Source of the DNA: Bradyrhizobium sp. AZCC 1610 | GTDB taxonomy: Bacteria; Pseudomonadota; Alphaproteobacteria; Rhizobiales; Xanthobacteraceae | Direction of reading: 5' to 3' | Assembly (NCBI RefSeq): GCF_036924515.1 | Contig: NZ_JAZHRR010000001.1 | Coordinates: 3,939,001 to 4,003,000, forward strand | DNA: 64,000 bases | Shown: positions 26,504-34,735 of the stretch, piece after piece | Layout of the letters: each line of letters starts with the position of its first letter | Position numbering within the stretch: position 1 is the first letter of the stretch | Program-made: the position numbers and the translations under genes | Notes under the pieces: generated by a model | Database searches by the model: none | Seen by the model: the letters and a program-made list of their open reading frames with translations, nothing else | Told to the model about the DNA's origin: nothing

Positions 26504-27481
26504 ATGATACGGATGTTTCTAACGGCCGCGCTAGCGTCGGCCTGCGTGGTGGGCTGTGCGTCGATCGCAACGGCGCAAGGTAGTTACCCCGAAAAGCCGC
26601 TGCAGTTGATCGTGCCCTTTCCGCCCGGCGGCGCCTCCGATGTCGTCGGGCGCATCATTGCCGGCGAGCTCGAGACGCGCCTGGGCAAACCCGTTATCGT
26701 GCTCAATCGCCCCGGTGGTGGCACCACGATCGCCGCCAGGGAGGCTGCCAATGCGGCTCCGGATGGATACACCCTGTTCGCCAGCTCGAATTCGACCTTT
26801 ACCTTGCAGCATGCGGTGAAGGAGAACGTGCCCTACGACAGCGCGAAGGATTTTGAGCCGATCGGCCAGACCGGCACCCTGACCATGGTGCTGGTTACCC
26901 ATCGCGACAATCCGATCAAGGACGTCGCGGCGCTGGTCGCCGCGGCCAAGGCCAATCCCGACAAGCTGTCGCTGGCCTCCTTTGGCGTGGCGACCATTTC
27001 GCATTTTGCCGGCGAGCACTTCAAATCGACCGCCGCCATCAAGATGGTGCATCTGCCCTACAAGGGCAGCGCGCCGGCGATGAACGACCTGATGGGCAAG
27101 CACATCGAGTACCACGTGGACACCGTAATCGCGATCCGGCCGCTGCTCGAATCCGGCACGGTTCGCCCGCTTGCGGTGTTCTCCGCCAAACGCTCGCCGT
27201 TCCTTCCCGACGTCCCGACCCTCGCCGAACTCGGCTATCCCAATATCGACCTTGTCTCCTGGGGTACCGTGGTCGCGCCCAAGGGCATCCCCCCGGCCAT
27301 TCGCGACCGGCTGGCCTCGGTGCTGGAAGAGGCGATCGCAAGCCCTTCGGTGATCGAGCGCTTCAAAAAAGTCGGGTACGAAGCTGGTTTCAAGCGCTAT
27401 TCCGACTGGCCGGGATTCATCGCCAAGGAAACGGCCGAGATGAAGGAACTGGCCCGCAAGGGCGGGATCAAGGAAGAGTAA
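26504..27481 (+). CDS. Bug-family tripartite tricarboxylate transporter receptor
   Basis: 325 residues. Signal peptide with an AQG cleavage region, then the family opening YPEKPLQLIVPFPPGGASDV, VLNRPGGGTTIAAREAANAA, PDGYTLFASSNSTF, VPYDSAKDFEPIGQ and the later VHLPYKGSAPAMNDLMGKHI. Binds a carboxylate or related ligand in the periplasm. Only seven bases separate it from the amidase gene on the same strand, so the pair is probably one operon and the amidase may act on the captured compound or its derivative. TctA/TctB partners are absent. Confidence 0.92.
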   Translation: MIRMFLTAALASACVVGCASIATAQGSYPEKPLQLIVPFPPGGASDVVGRIIAGELETRLGKPVIVLNRPGGGTTIAAREAANAAPDGYTLFASSNSTFTLQHAVKENVPYDSAKDFEPIGQTGTLTMVLVTHRDNPIKDVAALVAAAKANPDKLSLASFGVATISHFAGEHFKSTAAIKMVHLPYKGSAPAMNDLMGKHIEYHVDTVIAIRPLLESGTVRPLAVFSAKRSPFLPDVPTLAELGYPNIDLVSWGTVVAPKGIPPAIRDRLASVLEEAIASPSVIERFKKVGYEAGFKRYSDWPGFIAKETAEMKELARKGGIKEE

Positions 27482-27488
27482 TCCTGGC

Positions 27489-28982
27489 ATGACCGAGCCG
27501 TGCGATCTGCCCGCGGTAACGGCCCGGGCGCTGATCGGCGAGCGCAAGCTTTCGCCGGTCGAACTCATGGACAGTTGCATCCGGCGGATCGAGGAGATCG
27601 ATCCCGCCGTCAATGCGGTCATTGCGCGCTCGTTCGAGGCGGCGCACGCCACGGCGCGGGAGAGCGAGGCTGCCGTGATGCGCGGCGATAACCTCGGCCC
27701 ACTGCACGGGCTTCCGCTCGGGGTCAAGGACCTGATCGACGCCAAAGGGCTGCCGACAAGCTTTGGTAGCGTGTTGTTCGCGGACAACATCGCGGCCGAG
27801 GATGAAGCTGTTGTGGCGATGCTCAAGCGTGCCGGCGCGATCGTCATCGGCAAGACCAACGTCCCCGAATGGGGCGCGGGCGGCAACACCCGCAATGCGC
27901 TTCATGGCGCGACCGGTAATCCGTTCGATCCCGAACGCTCCGCCGCCGGTTCATCCGGCGGATCGGCGGTGGCGCTTGCCACCGGCATGGTGCCGCTGGC
28001 GACCGGCTCGGATACCGGAGGTTCAGTGCGAAACCCCGCCGCGTTTTGCGGCGTGGTCGGCTTCCGGCCCTCGCCCGGGCTGATCGCCAGCAACAGCCGC
28101 AACATGGCATGGCTGCAAATCTCGCAGCTTGGACCGATGGCCAGAACCGTATCCGACGCGTGCCTGATGCTTTCCTCCATGCTGGATCGCGACGCGCGAG
28201 ATCCGCTGTCGGCGATCCTTCACGCCGGCGGATCGCCCGTGCGCGAAACCTACCGCGATCCGCCACGGACCGATCTCGCCAGCTTGCGCATCGCGGCGAC
28301 ATGCGATTTCGGATTTGCGCCGACGGAGCGCGCCATCGCCGAGACATTCAAGAAGAAGCTCGCGACGTTCGGATCGGCCTTCCGCAGCCTCGAATGGAGC
28401 CATCCGGATTGCAGCCACACCGACGAGGTGTTCCGGATCCTGCGCGCCGTCGCATTTCTGGGGCGTCACCGTGAACTCGCCGAGAAATATCCGGATAAGG
28501 TAGGCCCCAATATTCGCGACAACGTCGCCGAGGGGCTCGGCTATTCCGCTCTCGACGTGGCGCGGGCGCTCTCGCTGCAGACCGCGCTTTACCGGAGCTG
28601 GCAGACATTCTTCGGCGAGCATGATTTTGTCATTGCGCCGACGGTTACGATCAGCCCGCGGCCGTGGTCGGAGCTGTACCCGGCCGCCATAGATGGCACG
28701 CCGACCAAAAGCTATTTCCACTGGCTGGCGCTGGCCTATGCCGTGACCAATGCCGGACACCCGGCGGTGGCGATACCGGCCGGCCGCGATGGTGCCGGAT
28801 TGCCGTTCGGCATCCAGATCATCGGGCCGCGCGGCGGCGATGTCGCGACGCTTTCGGTTGCCCGCGAGATCGAGGCATTGCTTGGCGGCAATCCGGAGAC
28901 GGCCCGTCCCGTCCCCGATCTTGCCTGGCTGCGCCGTCAGCCGCCGATTTCCGGCCGGCCGGGTTTCCTGGATTTCGACTGA
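27489..28982 (+). CDS. Amidase signature family enzyme
   Basis: 497 residues. The Ser-Ser-Lys triad is complete: Lys in LPLGVKDLIDAKG (residue ~79), the Gly/Ser-rich signature RSAAGSSGGSAVALATG (about 151-167), and the nucleophile region GSDTGGSVRNPAAFCGVVGF (about 173-192). The C-terminal AVTNAGHPAVAIPAG and LPFGIQIIGPRGGD are typical. Hydrolyses a carboxylic amide to acid and ammonia; cytoplasmic. Candidates are aliphatic or aryl amides. The neighbouring Bug receptor hints at an imported substrate. It is not part of a gatCAB locus. Confidence 0.93.
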   Translation: MTEPCDLPAVTARALIGERKLSPVELMDSCIRRIEEIDPAVNAVIARSFEAAHATARESEAAVMRGDNLGPLHGLPLGVKDLIDAKGLPTSFGSVLFADNIAAEDEAVVAMLKRAGAIVIGKTNVPEWGAGGNTRNALHGATGNPFDPERSAAGSSGGSAVALATGMVPLATGSDTGGSVRNPAAFCGVVGFRPSPGLIASNSRNMAWLQISQLGPMARTVSDACLMLSSMLDRDARDPLSAILHAGGSPVRETYRDPPRTDLASLRIAATCDFGFAPTERAIAETFKKKLATFGSAFRSLEWSHPDCSHTDEVFRILRAVAFLGRHRELAEKYPDKVGPNIRDNVAEGLGYSALDVARALSLQTALYRSWQTFFGEHDFVIAPTVTISPRPWSELYPAAIDGTPTKSYFHWLALAYAVTNAGHPAVAIPAGRDGAGLPFGIQIIGPRGGDVATLSVAREIEALLGGNPETARPVPDLAWLRRQPPISGRPGFLDFD

Positions 28983-29175
28983 TCCGGCTCCATTCGAAGC
29001 CGTCGCCTGAACGTTCGTTCATCAAAGTTAAATCTGACGCCAGAGCGGTCTGGAGGCCGGCACTTGGGCAACGAACTTCACTCGAATGTGTTTAGTAAGT
29101 GTCTGTTTTTGCGAAAGAGCGAACTTCGCCCGAATGTAAAGTATTGGGCGTCTGAATTACGGAAAGGAGTAATCC

Positions 29176-29544
29176 ATGAGGAAGGCACCTTTAGCTTTGG
29201 CCGCAGCAGCCGTCCTGGGCTTGACGGCGGTAACGGCACCTTCGCCGGCGGAGGCCCATTGGCGCGGCGGGGGATTTTTCCCGGCCGTGGCTGGCGGACT
29301 GATCGCGGGCGCCGTGATTGGCGGACTGGCTTCGAACGCCTACGCCTATGGTCCGGGTTACGGATATTATGGCGGCTACCCGCGCTATTACGGCGGTTAT
29401 GCGCCGGCTTACTACGGCGGATATTACGACGAGCCTTACTATCCCGTCGTTCGCTACCGTCGCGTGATTCGCCCGGCATTCGCCTACTATGGCGGTCCGC
29501 GATTCTACGGTCCGCGGTATTACGGCGGCTGGCGTCGCTGGTGA
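29176..29544 (+). CDS. Small exported Gly/Tyr-rich protein
   Basis: 122 residues. Signal peptide (LALAAAAVLGLTAVTAPSPA, cleaved near AEA-H), a short Gly/Ala hydrophobic segment (AVAGGLIAGAVIGGLASNAY), then a tail dominated by YGG and YYGG units (YGYYGGYPRYYGGYAPAYYG). AAAGGAG precedes the ATG. Such proteins are frequent in rhizobia and are thought to be surface or stress-related; no function is established. Ends just before a bidirectional terminator. Confidence 0.8.
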   Translation: MRKAPLALAAAAVLGLTAVTAPSPAEAHWRGGGFFPAVAGGLIAGAVIGGLASNAYAYGPGYGYYGGYPRYYGGYAPAYYGGYYDEPYYPVVRYRRVIRPAFAYYGGPRFYGPRYYGGWRRW

Positions 29545-29555
29545 TCCGGCAAAAT

Positions 29556-29589
29556 GAAAAAGGGCCGCCCGACTGGCGGCCCCTTTTTG
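29556..29589. terminator. Bidirectional intrinsic terminator
   Basis: AAAAAGGGCCGCC...GGCGGCCCCTTTTT hairpin with A-run on one side and T-run on the other, between two convergent genes (Gly/Tyr-rich protein and DUF1236 protein). Confidence 0.92.
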
Positions 29590-29609
29590 CATGGCGCTGC
29601 GAGAGCACC

Positions 29610-29951
29610 TCAGTCGACTTCATGCACCACGGTGCGGGTAGCGGGATCGACCAGCATCACGCGGTTGTTCGAGTAGACATAGCGATACTTCGTCACTGAC
29701 GGACCCCAATCCGAAGGCACCGGCTCGAGTTCGACCTCGGTCGGCACCGTGGCGCCAACCACTATCCTTTCCCGTATTTCCACCGGGCGGATCTTGTGCT
29801 CGGTCACATAGCTCTTGATCTTGGTGCGATATTCCGGCTCGATCCGGATGGTCGCGCCCGCAGCTCCCGTAGTCGTTTCGACGGTGGTCTGAGCGTTGGC
29901 CATCGTCGCAACCAGCGACGCGGCGGCCGCAATCATGAATAGCTTCTTCAT
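29610..29951 (-). CDS. DUF1236 exported protein
   Basis: 113 residues. Signal peptide LFMIAAAASLVATMANAQ, then the DUF1236 pattern: a helix YRTKIKSYVTEHKIRPVEIR, VVGATVPTEVELEPVPSDWG and YVYSNNRVMLVDPATRTVVH at the end. DUF1236 proteins are small periplasmic proteins of alphaproteobacteria without known function. The upstream AGGAGG is consistent with the start at 29951. Confidence 0.88.
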   Translation of the reverse strand: MKKLFMIAAAASLVATMANAQTTVETTTGAAGATIRIEPEYRTKIKSYVTEHKIRPVEIRERIVVGATVPTEVELEPVPSDWGPSVTKYRYVYSNNRVMLVDPATRTVVHEVD

Positions 29952-30099
29952 CTTGTTCCTCCTCTAACCGCATCAGCGCGGCTACGGGAAAAACAGATTC
30001 TTCACGCTCTTGTTCCGAGAAGAATGCGGCACCGCAACGCATTGAATGCGCAAAGCTGTCGCCTGACGCGCCGCTTTCAGCACGACATCGCACTGCAGC

Positions 30100-30396
30100 T
30101 CAAATTGGCGCGACGCCCTCAACGAAGATCAGCCGTCGATCCAGCGCCGTCTGCCGCACCTTCAAGGCCTCCGCGTATTCCGGCGAAGCGTACCATTCAC
30201 GCAAACGTTCTATCGTTGGAAATTCGACGACAATAATGGTTTTCGGTGGTGGGCCGCCTTCGATCAAATTTGCGACGCCGCGGCGGACTAAATAGCGCCC
30301 GCCATACTGCGCGATCGTCTTCGCGGCGATGATGCGATAAGCCTCGAAACCCGCCGCATCGCGCATCTCAACTTCGGAAATAACATAGGCCGACAT
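30100..30396 (-). CDS. DUF1330 protein
   Basis: 98 residues from the ATG at 30396, which is preceded by GGAGG; nine further codons upstream are open but unlikely. It is a dimeric alpha-beta barrel-type small protein with AYVISEVEMRDAAGFEAYRI, YGGRYLVRRG, KTIIVVEFPTIERLREWYAS and PEYAEALKVRQTA, all DUF1330 marks. The function is unknown. It is 23 bases downstream of the Gre-like gene on the same strand, so co-transcription is likely. Confidence 0.9.
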   Translation of the reverse strand: MSAYVISEVEMRDAAGFEAYRIIAAKTIAQYGGRYLVRRGVANLIEGGPPPKTIIVVEFPTIERLREWYASPEYAEALKVRQTALDRRLIFVEGVAPI

Positions 30397-30419
30397 CGCG
30401 AACCTCCGACCCCAATTGA

Positions 30420-30878
30420 TCACCGGATCTCGACGATCTCCGCTTCCCTTCCGGCGACAACAATGACATCGCCGACACCCTTGCCGAACAGCGCGCGCGC
30501 CAGCGGCGACGCGTGCGAGATCGTTCCGCGCGCGGGGTCGGCCTCGTCTTCGCCGACGATCCGGAACGTCTGTCGCCGGTCATCCTCGCGCACGATGGTG
30601 ACGGTGTGGCCGAGCCGCACGACCGAATTGTCCGTGGGCTCCGGGATCACCGTCGCTGTGGCGCGGCGCGCACTCCAATAGCGGACATCGCGGCGGGCGC
30701 TGGCCAAGGCGTCGCGATCCCCCGCCGATTGCGCGGCAGCTTGTGCCGCCTGGGCTGCAGCCAATGCTTCCTCGATGTGGCGTAGACCTTGCTGCGTCAC
30801 CTCGTTCGGAAGATCGGAGATCGGCCGATCAGGCAGATCTTCGACGTCCTCTGTATCCTTGACGAACGACCTACTCAT
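30420..30878 (-). CDS. GreA/GreB-family transcription elongation factor-like protein
   Basis: 152 residues. An N-terminal helical region (NEVTQQGLRHIEEALAAAQA, then AALASARRDVRYWSARRA-like helices) corresponds to the Gre coiled coil but is shorter than usual. The C-terminal FKBP-like domain is clear: VVRLGHTVTIVREDDRRQTF, RIVGEDEADPARGTISHASP, LARALFGKGVGDVIVV. Gre factors enter the RNA polymerase secondary channel and stimulate cleavage of backtracked RNA. Because the coiled coil is short, it could instead be a Rnk-like or regulatory Gre relative. Lies directly after rplQ and its terminator. Confidence 0.82.
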   Translation of the reverse strand: MSRSFVKDTEDVEDLPDRPISDLPNEVTQQGLRHIEEALAAAQAAQAAAQSAGDRDALASARRDVRYWSARRATATVIPEPTDNSVVRLGHTVTIVREDDRRQTFRIVGEDEADPARGTISHASPLARALFGKGVGDVIVVAGREAEIVEIR

Positions 30879-30955
30879 GTCTTGTCAAACGCCTGTGGGC
30901 GCCGACGGTTCCTATGAAGCCACGCGGTAACGGGATTGCGAGTGCGTCGGCCAAT

Positions 30956-30985
30956 AAAAAAAGCGGCGCTGAAAGCGCCGCTTTT
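30956..30985 (-). terminator. Intrinsic terminator after rplQ
   Basis: On the minus strand AAGCGGCGCT-TTC-AGCGCCGCTT followed by TTTTTTAT: GC-rich stem with a run of T. It ends the ribosomal cluster 22 bases after the rplQ stop. Confidence 0.93.
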
Positions 30986-31007
30986 GAAACTTGCGATTCT
31001 GGAAGAC

Positions 31008-31424
31008 TTACGCTGCTTCGGCGGACTTTTCCTGCACCGGGCCGGAATCCAGGCCCTTGGCATCGACGTCGCGGTCGACGAACTCGATCACGGCCATCGG
31101 CGCGTTGTCGCCGTAGCGGAAGCCGGCCTTGATGATGCGGGTGTAGCCGCCCTGGCGCTCCTTGTAGCGGGGCGCCAGTACGTCAAACAGTTTGCGGACC
31201 TGATCCTTGTCGCGCATCTCGGAGATCGCCTGGCGGCGCATAGCGAGCCCGCCCTTCTTGCCGAGGGTAACCAGCTTCTCGACGATCGGGCGCAATTCCT
31301 TCGCCTTCGGCAGCGTGGTGACGATCTGCTCGTGCTTGATCAGCGCCGCGCACATGTTGGCGAACATCGCTTTGCGATGCTCGGCGGTGCGGTTGAGCTT
31401 ACGATGAACCTTGCCGTGACGCAT
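31008..31424 (-). CDS. rplQ: 50S ribosomal protein L17
   Basis: 138 residues. Sits near the peptide exit site of the large subunit. [20 protein letters not shown] and [20 protein letters not shown] are the L17 signatures; the C-terminus ([20 protein letters not shown]) is extended relative to E. coli, as in other rhizobia. It is the last gene of the cluster, 123 bases after rpoA. An intrinsic-terminator-like hairpin lies in between, so its level may be set partly separately. Confidence 0.98.
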   Translation of the reverse strand: MRHGKVHRKLNRTAEHRKAMFANMCAALIKHEQIVTTLPKAKELRPIVEKLVTLGKKGGLAMRRQAISEMRDKDQVRKLFDVLAPRYKERQGGYTRIIKAGFRYGDNAPMAVIEFVDRDVDAKGLDSGPVQEKSAEAA

Positions 31425-31502
31425 TGATCTATTCCTTGATTTGTCTTCGTCGCGACGGTTCGTCGGACATGTTGCTCAGGTGGGCTGCCTGCGTTCGCCC
31501 GT

Positions 31503-31531
31503 TAAAAAGCGCGATGAAACATCATCGCGCT
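31503..31531 (-). terminator. Terminator-like hairpin between rpoA and rplQ
   Basis: Minus-strand AGCGCGATGA-TGTT-TCATCGCGCT followed by TTTTAAC. Ten-base stem plus T-run immediately downstream of the rpoA stop. It could attenuate transcription into rplQ. Confidence 0.8.
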
Positions 31532-31547
31532 TTGACTTATCGTTCGA

Positions 31548-32567
31548 TCAGTAGTGATCCTCGAAGCGCTTGGCGAGCTCGTCGATGTTCTCCGGCGGCC
31601 AGCCCGGCACTTCCATGCCGAGATGCAGACCCATCTGGGCCAGCACTTCCTTGATCTCGTTCAGCGACTTGCGGCCGAAGTTCGGGGTGCGGAGCATTTC
31701 CGCTTCCGACTTCTGCACGAGGTCGCCGATGTAGACGATGTTGTCGTTCTTCAGGCAGTTTGCCGAACGCACCGACAGTTCGAGCTCGTCGACCTTCTTG
31801 AGGAACGCCGGGTTGAAGGCGAGATCGGGGATGATCTCCTGCGCCACTTCCTTGCGCGGCTCTTCGAAGTTCACGAACACGTTGAGCTGATCCTGCAGGA
31901 TGCGAGCGGCATAGGCCACGGCGTCTTCCGGCGAGATCGCGCCGTTGGTCTCGATCGTCATGGTCAGCTTGTCGTAGTCGAGGATCTGGCCCTCGCGGGT
32001 GTTCTCGACCTTGTAGGAGACCTTGCGCACCGGAGAGAACAGGCTGTCGACCGGGATCAGGCCGATCGGCGCGTCCTCGGGCCGGTTACGCTCGGCGGCG
32101 ACGTACCCCTTGCCGGAAGCGACCGTGAACTCCATGCGGATTTCCGCGCCCTCGTCCAGCGTGCAGATCTGCAGGTCGGGATTGAGAACCACGACGTCGC
32201 CGACGGTCTGGATGTCGCCGGCGGTGACGGCGCCCGGGCCGGACTTCTTCACGACCATGCGCTTGGGGCCTTCGCCCTGCATCTTGATCGCGATGTCCTT
32301 GATGTTGAGCACGATGTCGGTGACGTCCTCGCGAACGCCCGCGATCGAGGAGAACTCGTGCAGCACGCCGTCGATGTGCACCGACTGCACCGCCGCGCCT
32401 TGCAGCGACGACAACAGGATGCGGCGCAGCGCGTTACCGAGCGTCTGACCGAAGCCGCGCTCGAGCGGTTCGGCGACGACGGTGGCAAACCGGGTCGCAT
32501 CGGTGCCCGGCGTTATCTGCAGCTTGTTCGGTCGAATAAGTTCTTGCCAATTTTTCTGGATCGTCAC
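31548..32567 (-). CDS. rpoA: DNA-directed RNA polymerase alpha subunit
   Basis: 339 residues from a GTG at 32567. This start gives the expected [18 protein letters not shown] and has AAGGGGTG upstream; the ATG further upstream would add 16 unconserved residues. [26 protein letters not shown] (UP-element and activator contact): [40 protein letters not shown]. Assembly scaffold of core polymerase. Preceded by rpsK as in other alphaproteobacteria; rpsD, which intervenes in E. coli, is not here. Confidence 0.98.
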   Translation of the reverse strand: MTIQKNWQELIRPNKLQITPGTDATRFATVVAEPLERGFGQTLGNALRRILLSSLQGAAVQSVHIDGVLHEFSSIAGVREDVTDIVLNIKDIAIKMQGEGPKRMVVKKSGPGAVTAGDIQTVGDVVVLNPDLQICTLDEGAEIRMEFTVASGKGYVAAERNRPEDAPIGLIPVDSLFSPVRKVSYKVENTREGQILDYDKLTMTIETNGAISPEDAVAYAARILQDQLNVFVNFEEPRKEVAQEIIPDLAFNPAFLKKVDELELSVRSANCLKNDNIVYIGDLVQKSEAEMLRTPNFGRKSLNEIKEVLAQMGLHLGMEVPGWPPENIDELAKRFEDHY

Positions 32568-32706
32568 TTTGTCACCCCTTCGGGTCAATAGACCGGCCAG
32601 TCGATTTGCGTTCAAATCACTGGCGTTGGAGATCCGCGGATCAGTCCGCGGCAGTCAAAATTCCAAAAACAATCGCGAGGCGGTGCGAGTTGCCCGCGAC
32701 CAGATA

Positions 32707-33096
32707 TCAGACGCGCCGGCGCTTGCGCGGACGGCAACCATTGTGCGGGATCGTCGTCACGTCGCGGATCGACGTCACGGTAAAGCCCGCCGCCTGCAGC
32801 GCACGAAGCGCCGATTCACGGCCCGAACCGGGACCGGCAACTTCCACTTCCAGCGTGCGCATGCCGTGTTCCTGCGCCTTCTTGGAAACGTCTTCGGCCG
32901 CGACCTGCGCGGCATAGGGGGTCGACTTGCGCGAGCCCTTGAAGCCCATCGTGCCGGCCGAGGACCAGGCAATGGTATTGCCCTGCGCATCGGTGATGGT
33001 GATGGTCGTGTTGTTGAACGACGAATTGACGTGCGCGATGCCCGAGGCGATGTTCTTGCGTTCGCGACGGCGTACGCGGGTGGCTTCCTTGCCCAT
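32707..33096 (-). CDS. rpsK: 30S ribosomal protein S11
   Basis: 129 residues. Platform protein beside the mRNA 3' path. [53 protein letters not shown] and the basic end [10 protein letters not shown] are diagnostic. 126 bases after rpsM, with a repeat palindrome in the gap. Confidence 0.98.
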   Translation of the reverse strand: MGKEATRVRRRERKNIASGIAHVNSSFNNTTITITDAQGNTIAWSSAGTMGFKGSRKSTPYAAQVAAEDVSKKAQEHGMRTLEVEVAGPGSGRESALRALQAAGFTVTSIRDVTTIPHNGCRPRKRRRV

Positions 33097-33179
33097 TACC
33101 TAAAACCTTCCTGTGATCTCAAACGCCGCCGTATTGCCAGCGGCTACACCTAAAAACCGCGAGTGGCTGATAGCCAGCA

Positions 33180-33197
33180 GCGAATAGAACTATTCGC
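33180..33197. repeat. GCGAATAG palindrome (copy 1)
   Basis: GCGAATAG-AA-CTATTCGC in the rpsM-rpsK gap, with flanking GAGTGG and CCACTC that extend the fold. Same family as 45856-45887. Confidence 0.8.
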
Positions 33198-33222
33198 CAC
33201 TCACTATTCGCAATTCGCCAAA

Positions 33223-33591
33223 TTACTTCTTCTTGCCGGCGATCGACTTGGCCGGGCCCTTGCGCGTGCGCGCGTTGGTATGGGTGCGCTGGCCGCGCAC
33301 CGGCAGGCCGCGGCGATGACGCAGGCCGCGATAGCAGCCGAGGTCCATCAGACGCTTGATGTTCATGCCGGTCTCACGACGAAGGTCGCCTTCGACGAGG
33401 TAGTCACGGTCGATCACTTCGCGGATCTGCAGGACTTCCTGGTCGCTCAGCTGGCTGACGCGACGATCCACCGGGATCTTGACCTTCTCGACGATCTCGG
33501 CCGCGTTCTTCTGGCCGATGCCATGAATGTACTGGAGCGCGATCAGCACGCGCTTGTTGGTCGGGATATTCACGCCGGCAATACGGGCCAC
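33223..33591 (-). CDS. rpsM: 30S ribosomal protein S13
   Basis: 122 residues from a GTG at 33591 (upstream CAGGAGAG), giving [20 protein letters not shown]. Head protein forming the intersubunit bridges; [13 protein letters not shown] and the basic tail [15 protein letters not shown] contact tRNA and 16S rRNA. The frame upstream of the GTG is open but unrelated to S13. Separated from adk by 183 bases. Confidence 0.97.
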   Translation of the reverse strand: MARIAGVNIPTNKRVLIALQYIHGIGQKNAAEIVEKVKIPVDRRVSQLSDQEVLQIREVIDRDYLVEGDLRRETGMNIKRLMDLGCYRGLRHRRGLPVRGQRTHTNARTRKGPAKSIAGKKK

Positions 33592-33774
33592 GGACTTCTC
33601 TCCTGTCGCCGATCCCTCATGGGCCGGCTTTAAGTTCTTGCTATCTCGGGCAGGTTTCCGCAAACGCGAACACGACGCCCTTCCCCTCATCTGCTTCGGG
33701 GCCCGGCATCGTCAAAAACTATCCGACTGGATGCGGGGCTTATTAAGGATTCAACTCGGTTTCGTCAACCGCCT

Positions 33775-34656
33775 CTATCGCTTAGCTCGCTTTTTCGTGA
33801 CTTTTTTCGAGGCCTTGGCGGTGGTCTTCCTTGCGGTCTGTTTTGCTGTCTTTCTGGCCTTGCCGGCCCCCCGCCCCTTGGCCGGCGAAGCGGCCTTCTT
33901 GCTCGCCTTACCAACCCCCTTCGATGCCGTTTTTCTGCCCTTTGGGGCCGATTTGGCAGCCTTCCGGGCGGTTTTGGCGGCCATTTTGCCCGCCGGCATG
34001 GCGGTCTTCCTGGTGGCCGCTGCGGCCTTCCTGGCCGGCGCCGCGGACCTGGCAGCTCTGGGTTCCACCGCCCCGATCGCGGTCAGGATCCGGTTGATCT
34101 CGCGGGTGACGTGCTCGATGGTCATCATTCCGTCGACCGTCAGAAGCTTCCGCCGCTCCGAATAATAGTGAATCAGTGGCTCGGTCTGCGCACGGTAGTT
34201 GGCCAGCCGCTTCGACAGCACTTCCGGGGTATCGTCGATTCGCACGTCTTCGCCGCGGGCCTGCATCTCGGCGACGCGCGTCTCGACGCGGTTCAGAAGC
34301 GCGCTCTCGTTGACGCGCAGTTCGATCACGGCGTCGAGCTTGATGTGCTTCTTCTTCAGGAGTTCGTCGAGCGCGACCGCCTGAGGCACCGTGCGCGGAA
34401 AGCCGTCGAGGATGAAACCGTTCTTCATGTCGGGCTGGTCGAGACGGTCGGAGATGATCCCGATCACGATCTCATCCGGCACCAGCGCACCGCTGGCCAT
34501 GATGTCCTTGGCCTGCAGGCCGACCGGCGTTTGGGCTGCGACCGCCGCGCGCAGCATCTCGCCGGTCGAGAGCTGGACGATGCCGTACTTCTGAACCAGC
34601 CGCTGCGCCTGGGTCCCCTTGCCCGCGCCCGGCGGACCCAAAAGGATCAATCTCAT
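33775..34656 (-). CDS. adk: Adenylate kinase with long Lys/Ala-rich C-terminal tail
   Basis: 293 residues, about 100 more than a normal short-LID adenylate kinase. Residues 1-195 are complete: P-loop [30 protein letters not shown], then a short LID with [17 protein letters not shown]. Residues ~196-293 form a repetitive tail of Ala, Lys, Thr and Arg ([40 protein letters not shown]), like histone H1 or bacterial AlgP/HU tails, which should bind nucleic acid or polyphosphate. Converts ATP+AMP to 2 ADP. The position between secY and rpsM is standard. Confidence 0.95.
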   Translation of the reverse strand: MRLILLGPPGAGKGTQAQRLVQKYGIVQLSTGEMLRAAVAAQTPVGLQAKDIMASGALVPDEIVIGIISDRLDQPDMKNGFILDGFPRTVPQAVALDELLKKKHIKLDAVIELRVNESALLNRVETRVAEMQARGEDVRIDDTPEVLSKRLANYRAQTEPLIHYYSERRKLLTVDGMMTIEHVTREINRILTAIGAVEPRAARSAAPARKAAAATRKTAMPAGKMAAKTARKAAKSAPKGRKTASKGVGKASKKAASPAKGRGAGKARKTAKQTARKTTAKASKKVTKKRAKR

Positions 34657-34735
34657 GACTATTCGCCCCCCGGCTTGGTGAGCGAAATGCCGCGCACCCT
34701 GTATTGGATTTCAGACCGCGCGTGGCCGCTGCTGC

